This document shows, piece after piece, positions 36,016-46,437 of a DNA stretch of 64,000 bases (positions within the stretch are counted from its first letter, which is position 1; each line of letters opens with the position of its first letter). Made by a program: the position numbers and the translations under genes. Source of the DNA: Alcaligenes faecalis (GTDB taxonomy: Bacteria > Pseudomonadota > Gammaproteobacteria > Burkholderiales > Burkholderiaceae_B); contig NZ_CP031747.1 in assembly GCF_005311025.1 (NCBI RefSeq), positions 992,001 to 1,056,000 on the forward strand, given 5' to 3'. Below the pieces are notes generated by a model. It saw only the letters and a program-made list of their open reading frames with translations, had not been told where the DNA came from and did no database searches.

Positions 36016-37176
36016 TTAGCGCTGTTCCTTGACGTCGGCGGGCATCACGACAGGGTCAGGCCCTTTGCCAGCGTTGCCCCAGGCATTGCGTGTGTAGGTA
36101 ATGACCGCAGCAATCTGTACATCGGTCAGTTGATTGCGGAAGGCGGCCATTGCGGTGCCAGGGTGACCATTCAACACCGTGTCGATCTGGCCTTTCTTGG
36201 GGGCGAGCACAAATTTCGTATCGCCATCCAGAGCGGGGAAGGTGCCGGGCATGCCCTTGCCGTTGGCCTGGTGGCAAGCCACGCAGTTCTGCGCAAAGAT
36301 CTGTTTGCCGCGCTCGGTCAACTCGTCCTTGGTCCACTCTTTATTGGGATCGTCGGCCTGGGCAGTCATCAAGTCGTTCTGCTCCTGGGCCCACTTGTCG
36401 TAGTCTTCTTGCGCCATCACTTGCACCACGATGGGCATATAGGCGTGGTCCTTGCCACACAGCTCGGCGCATTGACCGCGGTAGGTGCCGACCTTGTCCG
36501 CACGGAACCAGGTATCGCGCAAAAAGCCAGGGATGGCATCTTGCTTGACGCCAAACTCGGGCACCATCCAGGAGTGGATGACGTCCTCGGCCGTCAGCAT
36601 GACGCGCACTTTTTTATTAACCGGCACGACCAGTGGCTTGTCCACTTCCATCAGATAGTTCGGGCCAATGGGTTCGCGGCCTTCAATCTGGGCGCGCGGG
36701 GTGGACAGGTTGGACAGGTATTTCACACCCGTGGCCGGACCGTCCAGATACTCGTAGCCCCATTTCCACTGATAGCCAGTGACCTTGACGGTCAGGTCGG
36801 CGCTGCTGGTGTCCTTCATGGCCACCACGGTTTTGGTGGCAGGCAGTGCCATGCCGATCACGATCAGGAAAGGGATGATGGTCCAAGCCACTTCCACACC
36901 CAGGTGTTCGTGAAAGCGGGCGGCAATCGCGCCCTTGGACTTGCGGTGCCGGATGATGGAATAGAACATCACGCCGAACACGCCAATAAAGATGATGGTA
37001 CAGATGATCAGCATCATCCAATGCAGCCAGGCAATGTCCTGGGCGATGGGGGTAACCCCGTTATGCAAATTGAGCTGATTGACACGGGGACCACCCTCCA
37101 TGTGGGTGATCTGAGCCAGGCTTGGCCCTGCCGTCGAACAGGCGGTCAGAGCAAATAAACTTCTCCACATCTTCAT
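36016..37176 (-). CDS. ctaC: Cytochrome c oxidase subunit II with fused cytochrome c (caa3-like)
   Basis: A 386-residue protein with signal peptide (cleavage near 'GPSLAQ'), two membrane helices and a periplasmic cupredoxin domain. The CuA ligands are His201, Cys236, Cys240, His244 and Met247 ('CAELCGKDHAYM'). A C-terminal class I cytochrome c domain carries heme at Cys298-x2-Cys301-His302 ('CVACHQ'), with the Met ligand probably in the final 60 residues. The fusion lets the enzyme accept electrons through its own heme c. It is the first gene of the leftward cta operon. Confidence 0.96.
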   Translation of the reverse strand: MKMWRSLFALTACSTAGPSLAQITHMEGGPRVNQLNLHNGVTPIAQDIAWLHWMMLIICTIIFIGVFGVMFYSIIRHRKSKGAIAARFHEHLGVEVAWTIIPFLIVIGMALPATKTVVAMKDTSSADLTVKVTGYQWKWGYEYLDGPATGVKYLSNLSTPRAQIEGREPIGPNYLMEVDKPLVVPVNKKVRVMLTAEDVIHSWMVPEFGVKQDAIPGFLRDTWFRADKVGTYRGQCAELCGKDHAYMPIVVQVMAQEDYDKWAQEQNDLMTAQADDPNKEWTKDELTERGKQIFAQNCVACHQANGKGMPGTFPALDGDTKFVLAPKKGQIDTVLNGHPGTAMAAFRNQLTDVQIAAVITYTRNAWGNAGKGPDPVVMPADVKEQR

Positions 37177-37451
37177 TGTTGTCCCTCTTTTGGTGTTGCC
37201 ATGCCAAACCGGGGTTCGGCTGCGTCAACGCTCCGAAAAATCCAACGCTGGAAGAAACTGCTGTGTTGCAGTGGCGGGCTTGTCGCATCTAAGTGCTGGT
37301 CCGCTCGAAGTTTTTAGTAGCTTATCTGTTCACGGAAATTATATAGAACTTGTTTTAGCCTTCAAGGGCAGGGTATGTCCCTAGAAGACAAGGTTGGACT
37401 AAACGCTACAAAAGCCGTAATGGGGCAAGGCTTGAATTACAATCGCCGACT

Positions 37452-38279
37452 ATGACTTTGTTCCAGAACCGATCACTTACTCAGGCCCTGCGTCAGCGCA
37501 TGGCCAGCTTGACCAGTCAGCTGCAACAATTGCCCCCACCGGGCAGCCGCCCTGTCACTGTTGATGGGCGCGTTGCCGGATGGATCACCCCCAAGGCCGC
37601 TCGTTGTATCGAGCCTTTGCCAGGGGTCTCGATTGAAGAAGATGTCTTGCGTCTGAGCGATTGCCCCAGCCAGGAATTGAGCTTGGCTCAGGTCCTGGAT
37701 CAGGTCGCCTTGCGTTTGCAGGAAGGCGGTTGCATTCGGGCCTGGCGTGACGAGTTGCTGGACGTGGTCGGTGAAGGACAATGCCTGTCACGCATTGAAC
37801 GCGGTGCGGTGCGGCCCTTGGGTTTTTTGACGCAAGCCGTGCATTTGAATGGCTGGTCCACAGATGGCCGTATCTGGGCCGCACGTCGTTCACCTACCAA
37901 ATCGACAGACCCGAATATGTGGGACACGCTGGTCGGTGGATTGGCGGTCAGTGGTGAATCACTGCATACCTCCCTCATACGCGAAAGTTATGAAGAAGCG
38001 GGGTTGGCCGAGTCCGTGCTGGACAATTGCACCCCTTTGCGTGTGTCTTTGCGCATGCACCGTCGCCTGCCGGAAGGCTATCAGGTGGAGAACGCCCTGG
38101 TTAGCGATTGCGTGCTGGCCGACGATGTACGGCCCTGCAATATGGACGGCGAGGTTAGTGAGTTTCGCTTATTGACGCTGGATGAAGCCTGGCAAATGAT
38201 AGAAGCAGATTTGTTCACCCTGGAAGCGCAAGTGGTGCTGATCGACAGCATCAAGCAGCATCTGGAACAGCTGGCCTGA
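37452..38279 (+). CDS. DUF4743/Nudix hydrolase
   Basis: A 275-residue protein. The N-terminal DUF4743-like region (about residues 20-130, with 'WRDELLDVVGEGQ') precedes a Nudix domain whose box reads 'GESLHTSLIRESYEEAGL' in the arrangement Gx5Ex7REUxEExGU (about residues 157-180). Relatives are fused to thiamine pyrophosphokinase in some fungi, and yeast members act on damaged thiamine diphosphate, so a similar clean-up role is possible. No partner gene confirms this. It is 44 bases upstream of phaM. Confidence 0.85.
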   Translation: MTLFQNRSLTQALRQRMASLTSQLQQLPPPGSRPVTVDGRVAGWITPKAARCIEPLPGVSIEEDVLRLSDCPSQELSLAQVLDQVALRLQEGGCIRAWRDELLDVVGEGQCLSRIERGAVRPLGFLTQAVHLNGWSTDGRIWAARRSPTKSTDPNMWDTLVGGLAVSGESLHTSLIRESYEEAGLAESVLDNCTPLRVSLRMHRRLPEGYQVENALVSDCVLADDVRPCNMDGEVSEFRLLTLDEAWQMIEADLFTLEAQVVLIDSIKQHLEQLA

Positions 38280-38323
38280 ACCTGGGAGTCACCGGGCAGG
38301 CATCAACCCGATGGGAGCTACGC

Positions 38324-39199
38324 ATGAACCCGAATCCTTTTGGTATACCTGATTTCAATGCCCTGGGCGGCGGCAACAATCCCTTGCTGCGCAGCATGGA
38401 CATGATGGCGCAGGCCTGGAAAAACATGGCCAGCGGCGGGGCGGGCGATTTGAGTTCGGGCATGATGCCCAGCTTGTCCCCCGATGATCTGGATCGTCGT
38501 ATTCGTGACTTGCGTGCCGTGGAAAGCTGGTTGCAGCTGAACCTGTCCATGCTGAGCACGACCATCCAGGGGCTGGAGATTCAGCGCTCCACCTTGGCGG
38601 CCATCAAAACCATGGCACAGCAAGGTACGCAGGCTGCGGGCGGGAAAAATCCCTTTGAAGCCTTTATGGCCTTCAATCCCATGGCAGCAGCGGCGGATAG
38701 CGCGGCTGCCTCAGATTCCAAGTCTGGGGCCAACAAGCCGGAAGCGGCATCGCAAACGGCATCTCAGCATGCTTCGGCACAGCCTCAACAACAAGCTGCG
38801 CCACAGCCCGAAGCGGCTGCCAAGCAGGACGCCCCAAAAGATAAACAGCCCGGTGTCCAGCAGGACGCCGGCGCAGGCAATCCCGCTGCACAAGCGTGGT
38901 GGAACATGTTGCAACAGCAGTTTGATGCCATGGCGACCGCCACAGCCGCATCAATGCAGCAGGTGGAAAATTATCGTCAGCAGGCGAGCAAGGCTAAAGC
39001 GGCAGGCTCGTCGGCCAAACCCTCCAAACCGGCAGCTGCCCATGCCCAGACGTCGGCCAAGACCAGTGCTCCGGCAGCAGCCAAGCCGGTAAAAACGGCA
39101 GCGAAAGCCGCCACTAAAACTGCGGCCAAGGCGGCCACCAAAACGGCGGCTAAAAAAACCGCCACGCGCAGCACCAAAAGCAGTACCAAAAAGAACTGA
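38324..39199 (+). CDS. phaM: PhaM-type polyhydroxyalkanoate granule regulatory protein
   Basis: A 291-residue protein. The N-terminal domain 'MNPNPFGIPDFNALGGGNNP' with 'PSLSPDDLDRRIRDLRAVESWLQLNL' and a following amphipathic helix is typical of PhaM. The middle is Ala/Gln-rich. The last 60 residues are Lys/Ala/Thr-rich with repeated 'KTAAKAAT' units, like the histone-H1-type DNA-binding tail of Ralstonia PhaM. That protein links PHB granules and synthase PhaC to the nucleoid. No pha genes are adjacent in this window. Confidence 0.88.
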   Translation: MNPNPFGIPDFNALGGGNNPLLRSMDMMAQAWKNMASGGAGDLSSGMMPSLSPDDLDRRIRDLRAVESWLQLNLSMLSTTIQGLEIQRSTLAAIKTMAQQGTQAAGGKNPFEAFMAFNPMAAAADSAAASDSKSGANKPEAASQTASQHASAQPQQQAAPQPEAAAKQDAPKDKQPGVQQDAGAGNPAAQAWWNMLQQQFDAMATATAASMQQVENYRQQASKAKAAGSSAKPSKPAAAHAQTSAKTSAPAAAKPVKTAAKAATKTAAKAATKTAAKKTATRSTKSSTKKN

Positions 39200-39225
39200 T
39201 CGACCAACCTTGTAGGTAAATTTTT

Positions 39226-40596
39226 ATGCTTAATATCGTGATTCTGGCAGCAGGCATGGGCAAGCGTATGCAGTCTGACCTGCCCAAAGTACTGCATCCT
39301 ATCGCCGGCAAATCCATGCTGGCCCACGTGCTCGACAGCGCACGTGAACTGGAGCCGGAAAAAGTTGTGGTCGTGGTGGGTCATGGCGCCGAGCGCGTTC
39401 AGCAAACCTTCGCACAGGCCGAGCTGGCCTTTGCCTTGCAGCAACCGCAGCATGGTACGGGCCATGCAGTGCAACAGGCCGTGCCTGAACTGGTCGGTGG
39501 CGACCAGGAAGATGACGCCACGCTGGTTCTGTATGGCGACGTTCCTTTGGTCCAGGCTGACACCTTGCGCCGCTTGCTGCAAGCGCGTGGCCAAGGCGTG
39601 GCCGTGCTGACCGAAACACTGGCAGACTCTACCGGCTACGGCCGCATCATTCGCGGTGCAGACGGCACCGTACAACGCATTGTCGAGCACAAGGATGCCA
39701 GCGAAGCCGAGCGTGCCGTGAAAGAAGTGAATACTGGCATTCTGGTAGCCCCGACGGCGCGCCTGAAAGATTGGCTGACCCGCATCACCAACGACAATGC
39801 TCAGGGCGAGTACTACCTGACCGACATCATTGCCTTGGCGGTTGCCGATGGCGTGCCCGTGCAAGCTGCTCAGCCAGCTGCTGGTTGGGAAACCCTGGGT
39901 GTGAACAGCCGCATTCAACAGGCCGAGCTGGAGCGTCTGTGGCAAGCAGAACAGGCTCGCCGTTTGCTGGAAAAAGGCGTGACCTTGGCCGACCCGGCCC
40001 GCTTTGATCTGCGCGGCACACTGGAGTGTGGCCGTGATGTGTTCATTGATGTGGGTTGCGTGTTTGAAGGCAAGGTTGTGTTGCAAGACGGCGTGCGCGT
40101 CGGCCCGCATAGCGTGCTGCGTGACGTGACGATTGGTGCCGGTACGCAAATCGAAGCTTTCAGCCATCTGCAACAAGCCCAGGTTGGCGAAGAAGCCCGT
40201 ATCGGCCCTTACGCCCGTCTGCGCCCTGGTGCTGTTCTGGCCAATCACACCCACGTGGGCAACTTTGTGGAAATCAAGAACACCCAGCTGGGTGAAGGTT
40301 CCAAAGCCAATCACCTGGCCTATATCGGTGATGCCGATGTGGGGCAGCGTGTGAACATTGGCGCAGGCACCATCACCTGCAATTACGATGGCGTGAACAA
40401 GTTCCGCACCGTGATTGGTGACGATGCCTTCATCGGCTCGGATACGCAACTGGTGGCTCCGGTGACGGTAGGCCGTGGCGCAACGATTGGCGCGGGTACG
40501 ACCCTGGTGCGCAATGCACCGGATGATCAGTTGACCTTGTCGCGTTCGGAACAGCGCAGCGTGTCCGGCTGGAAGCGCCCGGTTCGCAAATCTTGA
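39226..40596 (+). CDS. glmU: Bifunctional UDP-GlcNAc pyrophosphorylase / GlcN-1-P acetyltransferase
   Basis: A 456-residue cytosolic enzyme. The N-terminal nucleotidyltransferase has '[19 protein letters not shown]'. The C-terminal left-handed beta-helix shows hexapeptide repeats ('[13 protein letters not shown]', '[18 protein letters not shown]', '[10 protein letters not shown]'). It acetylates glucosamine-1-phosphate and uridylylates the product to UDP-GlcNAc for peptidoglycan and LPS. The next enzyme upstream in the pathway order, glmS, lies 2 kb downstream. Length is typical. Confidence 0.98.
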   Translation: MLNIVILAAGMGKRMQSDLPKVLHPIAGKSMLAHVLDSARELEPEKVVVVVGHGAERVQQTFAQAELAFALQQPQHGTGHAVQQAVPELVGGDQEDDATLVLYGDVPLVQADTLRRLLQARGQGVAVLTETLADSTGYGRIIRGADGTVQRIVEHKDASEAERAVKEVNTGILVAPTARLKDWLTRITNDNAQGEYYLTDIIALAVADGVPVQAAQPAAGWETLGVNSRIQQAELERLWQAEQARRLLEKGVTLADPARFDLRGTLECGRDVFIDVGCVFEGKVVLQDGVRVGPHSVLRDVTIGAGTQIEAFSHLQQAQVGEEARIGPYARLRPGAVLANHTHVGNFVEIKNTQLGEGSKANHLAYIGDADVGQRVNIGAGTITCNYDGVNKFRTVIGDDAFIGSDTQLVAPVTVGRGATIGAGTTLVRNAPDDQLTLSRSEQRSVSGWKRPVRKS

Positions 40597-40620
40597 TGTG
40601 TGTTAGCCCATCTTCGGTAT

Positions 40621-40647
40621 TGCTCCCTTTGCATCGCAAGGGGAGCA
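40621..40647. repeat. Hairpin after glmU
   Basis: TGCTCCC and GGGAGCA arms with additional internal pairing (TTG/CAA) form a strong stem 24 bases after the glmU stop. The following TTGCTGCTTGCTC is T-rich but lacks an uninterrupted run, so it is only a possible terminator. Confidence 0.45.
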
Positions 40648-40704
40648 TTGCTGCTTGCTCTTGTGGCACACAGTGCCCGGATGGGCTGATTCTGGATCGT
40701 CGTC

Positions 40705-41823
40705 ATGCGCATTCTGCAGCTTAACTTCGAGCGCGGTTGGCGCGGTGGCGAGCGGCAAACCCTGCTGAGCATCCAGCAGATGCAACAGGCTGGTCATCAG
40801 GTCAGTCTATTGGCCCGACGTGATGAAGAGTTGGCCAGGCGTGCTAAAGAGCAGGGCGTGAGTGTGGTGGAATGCGCCTCCGTGGGTGCCGCACTGCGTT
40901 ATTTACTGGTGCATGGCCGGGGTTTTGATATCGTCCATTCCCAAACCGCGTCCTGCATGAGCTGGCTGGCCTTGCTGCATTTCTGGTTGCCCAAACGGGT
41001 GGTCTTTACGCGTCGCACGGCTTTTCCGATTGACCGCAAACGCGTCGAGCAACGTAGCGGACAGCAGCCAGACAGCGCTTTGACTTCCAAGGAACGACGC
41101 ACGCGTTGGAAGTGGCGCAAGGCGGATCGTTTGGTAGCGATCAGCCAGGCAGCAGCGGCAGAGCCGCGTCGCCTGGGCTTTACCGTAGATGTGATTCCTA
41201 GTGCCATCGAGTACGTCGAGCAGGATGAAGCCTATGTGAACCACTTGCGGCTGCGGTGGAATCCGCAGGGCTTGCACGTTCTGGGGACGATGGCGGCATT
41301 GACGTCCGAGAAAGACCCCCAGACTTTGATACGCGCGGTTCATGCCTTGTATCAGCGTCGTCAGGACTTTGTGTTTCTGCATTTCGGTGCGTCTGGCTCC
41401 GAGACCTCGGCGGCAGAGGAACTGATTGCGCAGTTGGGGCTGGAAGACTGCTACAAGCTGGCTGGTTTTGAAGCCCGCCCTGAACAGGCTTATCGCTTGA
41501 TGGACGGCTTTGTCCTGAGCTCCCGTCATGAAGCCCTGGGCTCCAGCGTTCTTGATGCGTTCGTGTACGGCGTGCCCGTTACGGCCACGATGGCGGGCGG
41601 TTTGAGTGAGCTGCTGGATAATGGCCGTGGCAAGTTATGCGCGGTAGGGGATGCACAAGCCATTGCACAGGCTCTGGATGACACTTTGAGCAATCCGACA
41701 GCAGCGCGGCAACAGGCAGCGCTGGCGCATCGCTGGGTGAAGCAGGAGCATGACCCCGCTGTCATGGTGCAGCGTTACTTGCGTCTGTATCAGCAACTGG
41801 TACAGCAACGAGTACGGACCTGA
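40705..41823 (+). CDS. GT4-family glycosyltransferase
   Basis: A 372-residue GT-B glycosyltransferase. The N-terminal domain begins 'MRILQLNFERGWRGGERQTL'. The C-terminal donor-binding domain has 'FVLSSRHEALGSSVLDAFVY', corresponding to the EX7E signature of family GT4. It probably adds a sugar to LPS or another surface glycan at the cytoplasmic face. The acceptor and donor are not apparent. It appears to be alone between glmU and a convergent Lrp-type regulator. Confidence 0.85.
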   Translation: MRILQLNFERGWRGGERQTLLSIQQMQQAGHQVSLLARRDEELARRAKEQGVSVVECASVGAALRYLLVHGRGFDIVHSQTASCMSWLALLHFWLPKRVVFTRRTAFPIDRKRVEQRSGQQPDSALTSKERRTRWKWRKADRLVAISQAAAAEPRRLGFTVDVIPSAIEYVEQDEAYVNHLRLRWNPQGLHVLGTMAALTSEKDPQTLIRAVHALYQRRQDFVFLHFGASGSETSAAEELIAQLGLEDCYKLAGFEARPEQAYRLMDGFVLSSRHEALGSSVLDAFVYGVPVTATMAGGLSELLDNGRGKLCAVGDAQAIAQALDDTLSNPTAARQQAALAHRWVKQEHDPAVMVQRYLRLYQQLVQQRVRT

Positions 41824-41830
41824 GCCCGGC

Positions 41831-42307
41831 TTACATCTTTGGTGCAGGTAAAGGCACCCGCGTCTCGAACTTGGCCTGATGAATCGAAAAGAAGCTTCGT
41901 ATATTGCGGATATTCGCCTGACTGGTGAATAAAGCGTGAGCCAGCTTGTGATACGCCGTCATGTCGCTGACTTGCAAGATCACAATGAAATCCACCCCGG
42001 TCGAGACGCGATAGCATTGCGTCACCGCTGCTTCGGGGGCCATCAGGCGCTCGAATTGCTGCAGATATTCTTCACCCTGACGGTCCAACGTAATCTCCAC
42101 AATGGCCGTCAAGCTGGGGCCCAGTTGCTCCGGGTCCAGCAAGGCAACCTGCCTGCGAATTACCCCTTGTTCACTTAAACGACGTACTCGCCGCAGGCAG
42201 GTCGGGGGAGAGGCATGCACGCGCAAAGCCAGCGCTTGATTGCTGATGGAAGCATCATTTTGCAGTTGCTCCAGAATGCGTAAATCCAGCTCGTCCAGTT
42301 CAATCAT
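41831..42307 (-). CDS. Lrp/AsnC-family transcriptional regulator
   Basis: A 158-residue regulator. The N-terminal helix-turn-helix reads 'LDELDLRILEQLQNDASISN' and 'VHASPPTCLRRVRRLSEQG'. The C-terminal RAM domain has 'AVTQCYRVSTGVDFIVILQV'. Members sense amino acids and often control divergent transport or catabolic genes. Here the divergent neighbour is glmS, across a strongly AT-rich 200-base gap, but regulation of glmS is not implied by any known precedent that I can name. Confidence 0.92.
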   Translation of the reverse strand: MIELDELDLRILEQLQNDASISNQALALRVHASPPTCLRRVRRLSEQGVIRRQVALLDPEQLGPSLTAIVEITLDRQGEEYLQQFERLMAPEAAVTQCYRVSTGVDFIVILQVSDMTAYHKLAHALFTSQANIRNIRSFFSIHQAKFETRVPLPAPKM

Positions 42308-42384
42308 GACAATGTTTATCTATCTATGATGAAATAAAATTCCGTTAAATAAAATGAATTTATCTTTTCTTTCATATTGATTAT

Positions 42385-42407
42385 TAAATGAAATTTTAAT
42401 TCATTTA
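42385..42407. promoter_or_regulatory. AT-rich inverted repeat between lrp-type gene and glmS
   Basis: TAAATGAA and TTCATTTA are perfect 8-bp arms around a 7-base centre, within a 130-base stretch of unusually high A+T content. This fits an Lrp-type binding site or a bent promoter region. Assignment is inferred. Confidence 0.45.
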
Positions 42408-42508
42408 AAAGAAAAAATAGACATAAAATTTTTCATGATTCAGATCAGAATAAGCGGATTGAATTGATTAGTTGGCCCGCCGAAAGGGGCCATGAACAGG
42501 AGTTGGCT

Positions 42509-44335
<1,827 letters not shown>

Positions 44336-44360
44336 GTTTTTCAGATTACATCGACCGTAA

Positions 44361-44384
44361 AGAGCCGCTTATGCGGCTCTTTTT
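44361..44384 (+). terminator. Rho-independent terminator of glmS
   Basis: AGAGCCGC-TTAT-GCGGCTCT is a perfect 8-bp stem followed by TTTT, 25 bases after the glmS stop. Confidence 0.9.
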
Positions 44385-44529
44385 GCATTCTTCGCCGTTT
44401 GGCAATTTTCGAGTGGTTTTTATAGGGAAATAAATCCTGCGAAAGAGGGTGAGCCTTGCCTGAAAGCCAGTTTATGTGTCGCTGCAAACACACACCGCTA
44501 GCGGATTTTGCAGCTCACACTCTATAATT

Positions 44530-44548
44530 GATAACGATTCTCATTATC
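44530..44548. promoter_or_regulatory. Fur box upstream of iron module A
   Basis: The 19-base sequence from 44530 reads GATAACGAT, T, CTCATTATC and matches the Fur consensus at 16 of 19 positions. It precedes the sigma-factor gene, so iron repression of the regulatory genes is likely. Confidence 0.85.
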
Positions 44549-44568
44549 TAGCGGTGCGGAGTACCCTC

Positions 44569-45138
44569 GTGTCATCTTCAGTTCTTCCCTTGTCAGGCGT
44601 GTATTCGGCCGAGTCGGTCGAGTCACTTTACTGCGACCACCATAGTTGGTTGCAGCGCTGGCTGCATCGCCGCTTGGGTGGCGCGGACCAGGCGGCTGAC
44701 TTGGCGCAGGACACGTTTGTACGCTTGTTAAGCAGCCGTTCTCGCTGGCAATTTACCAGTCCTGGCGAGGCGCGCGCCTACTTGCGCAAGACGGCACAAA
44801 ACCTGTGCATCAATCTGTGGCGACGTCAGGAAATTGAGCAGGCCTGGCTGGATATTCTGGCTGCTACACCCGAGAACTTTTACCCTTCGGCAGAACGTCA
44901 GGCCATGATTTTACAGGCGCTGGAAGAGATCAGCGCCATGCTCAGCAGCCTGTCTCCCAAAGCGGCGAAGGCTTTTACCCTGGCCGTCATTTGCGAGATG
45001 ACAGACGATGAGGTCGGTGCAGAAATGGGCATTTCCGGCCGCATGGTGCGCAAGTACGTGGCACAAGCCATGTTGGGCTGCATCAGCCTGCATGCTTGCC
45101 AGACCGTCGCCGAATTGCGTCAGGAACCTCAATACTAA
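44569..45138 (+). CDS. ECF sigma factor, FecI-like (module A)
   Basis: A 189-residue group 4 sigma factor with region 2 ('LYCDHHSWLQRWLHRRLGG', 'ADLAQDTFVRLLSS', 'YLRKTAQNLCINLWRR') and region 4 ('AKAFTLAVICEMTDDEVGAEMG', here cited in part; HTH near residues 145-175). The GTG start at 44569 is chosen because it has GGAG upstream and lies just after the Fur box; a longer open frame to 44476 would run through that box. FecI-type factors transcribe the cognate receptor gene after a surface signal. It is followed 5 bases later by the FecR-type gene. Confidence 0.87.
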   Translation: MSSSVLPLSGVYSAESVESLYCDHHSWLQRWLHRRLGGADQAADLAQDTFVRLLSSRSRWQFTSPGEARAYLRKTAQNLCINLWRRQEIEQAWLDILAATPENFYPSAERQAMILQALEEISAMLSSLSPKAAKAFTLAVICEMTDDEVGAEMGISGRMVRKYVAQAMLGCISLHACQTVAELRQEPQY

Positions 45139-45143
45139 GCCTC

Positions 45144-46148
45144 ATGAAGCACGGCTCCAGTTTTTCTTCTCCCGCTACACCTCCCCACGCCGTTTTGATG
45201 CAAGCCGCTGAATGGTATGCCTGCCTGCGCGATGGCAAAGCCAGTGCGGCGCAGCGCACTGCCTGGCAGAACTGGCTCAAACAGGACGAGATGCACAGCA
45301 CCGCTTGGCGTTATGTGGAGGAAGTCAGCCGCAGTTTTGAGCCTGTGCGTACCACGCCGGATTCGCGCCGTGTGGTAGAGAAATTGCATACGGCTAACGA
45401 GCGTTTGCATCAGCGCCGTCGCGTGCTGACCAGTGTCGCCGTACTGGCAGGCACGGGAGTTCTAAGCTGGCTGGGCTGGCGTCAGTCCTGGCTGCCCTCC
45501 AGTGTTCTGGCTTTGGCGGCTGACCACTCTACACAAACCGGAGAGCAGAACCAGATTGTGCTGGCAGACGGTTCCCGGCTGTGGCTGAACACCGCCTCTG
45601 CGATTGATGTGCAGTTCACTGCGCAGGTTCGCCATATTGTTTTGATCTCCGGCGAGACCTTCATTCAGACGGCCAAAGACGATACGGACAGACCGTTCAC
45701 TGTTCAAACTCCGCAGGGCAATATGCGTGCCTTGGGCACGCAATTCAATGTGCGTATGGACAAGGACTGTACGCAGCTGGCGGTCTACGAAGGGGCTGTG
45801 CAGGTGTCTACGGCAAAAGGTCAAAACACCGCCACGGTACAGGCGGGCAAGCAGGTGCACTTTAGTGCGCAGCGTATCCGGCAAAGCATGGACGCCGATC
45901 AGGCGCGCGAAGCCTGGACCCAAGGCGTGCTGGTGGCTGACAACATTGCCTTGCGTAGCGTGATCAAGGAATTGAGCCGTTACCGCAAAGGCTATCTAGG
46001 TGTAGATGAGGCAGTGGCCGATCTGAAGGTCTATGGCAGCTTCCCCATTCATGACACGGACCGCGTGCTGAAAATGCTGGCTTCAGCATTGCCGATTCGC
46101 ATCGATCAGCCCATGCCCTGGTGGACCAGTGTGCAAGCTCTGGATTGA
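45144..46148 (+). CDS. FecR-family sigma regulator (module A)
   Basis: A 334-residue protein. The N-terminal cytoplasmic part (DUF4880-like, 'AAEWYACLRDGKASAAQRTA') should bind the sigma factor. A membrane helix lies at about residues 94-112. The periplasmic FecR domain has 'LADGSRLWLNTASAIDVQF' and 'PQGNMRALGTQFNVRMD'. It would transmit receptor occupancy to the sigma factor. The start at 45144 gives 5-base spacing after the sigma gene. The C-terminal 80 residues resemble the STN-contacting region. Confidence 0.9.
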   Translation: MKHGSSFSSPATPPHAVLMQAAEWYACLRDGKASAAQRTAWQNWLKQDEMHSTAWRYVEEVSRSFEPVRTTPDSRRVVEKLHTANERLHQRRRVLTSVAVLAGTGVLSWLGWRQSWLPSSVLALAADHSTQTGEQNQIVLADGSRLWLNTASAIDVQFTAQVRHIVLISGETFIQTAKDDTDRPFTVQTPQGNMRALGTQFNVRMDKDCTQLAVYEGAVQVSTAKGQNTATVQAGKQVHFSAQRIRQSMDADQAREAWTQGVLVADNIALRSVIKELSRYRKGYLGVDEAVADLKVYGSFPIHDTDRVLKMLASALPIRIDQPMPWWTSVQALD

Positions 46149-46437
46149 TTGAGCAGGGCATTTCACCAACGATGGTCATAAATAATAAAAATAAAAACCT
46201 ATCAGATTCAAAGGCTTGCCGGATTTGGGCCAAAAAATCTCAAAAAAGATGCAAAAGCAGGTTCCGGGTTTTGGAGACTTGGTGGTTTTAGACAGTAAGA
46301 GGACCTGATTGGCGTGAGGCCAATGAAGCAGGAGGCAGCCCGCCGTGGCTGCTCAGTACTGAACATCAACGCAAGAACATCGTTCAGGTTCATCGTTTTT
46401 ATTGTGACTGACCCGTGTTTTTGAAGGATGTCTCCTT
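46149..46437. other. Control region of the module A receptor gene
   Basis: A 289-base gap separates the FecR-type gene from the receptor. It contains an A-rich tract near 46180-46200 and a small ATTGGC/GCCAAT hairpin near 46308-46324, but no clear Fur box and no promoter that I can assign with confidence to the ECF factor. Confidence 0.4.

Noticed and set aside
38977-40449. 490-codon open frame antisense to phaM and glmU
   Set aside because: Same reason: complementary-strand artefact of strong codon bias.
42308-42508. glmS ribozyme in the glmS leader
   Set aside because: The leader is short and AT-rich and lacks the conserved pseudoknot core; that ribozyme is mainly found in Gram-positive bacteria.
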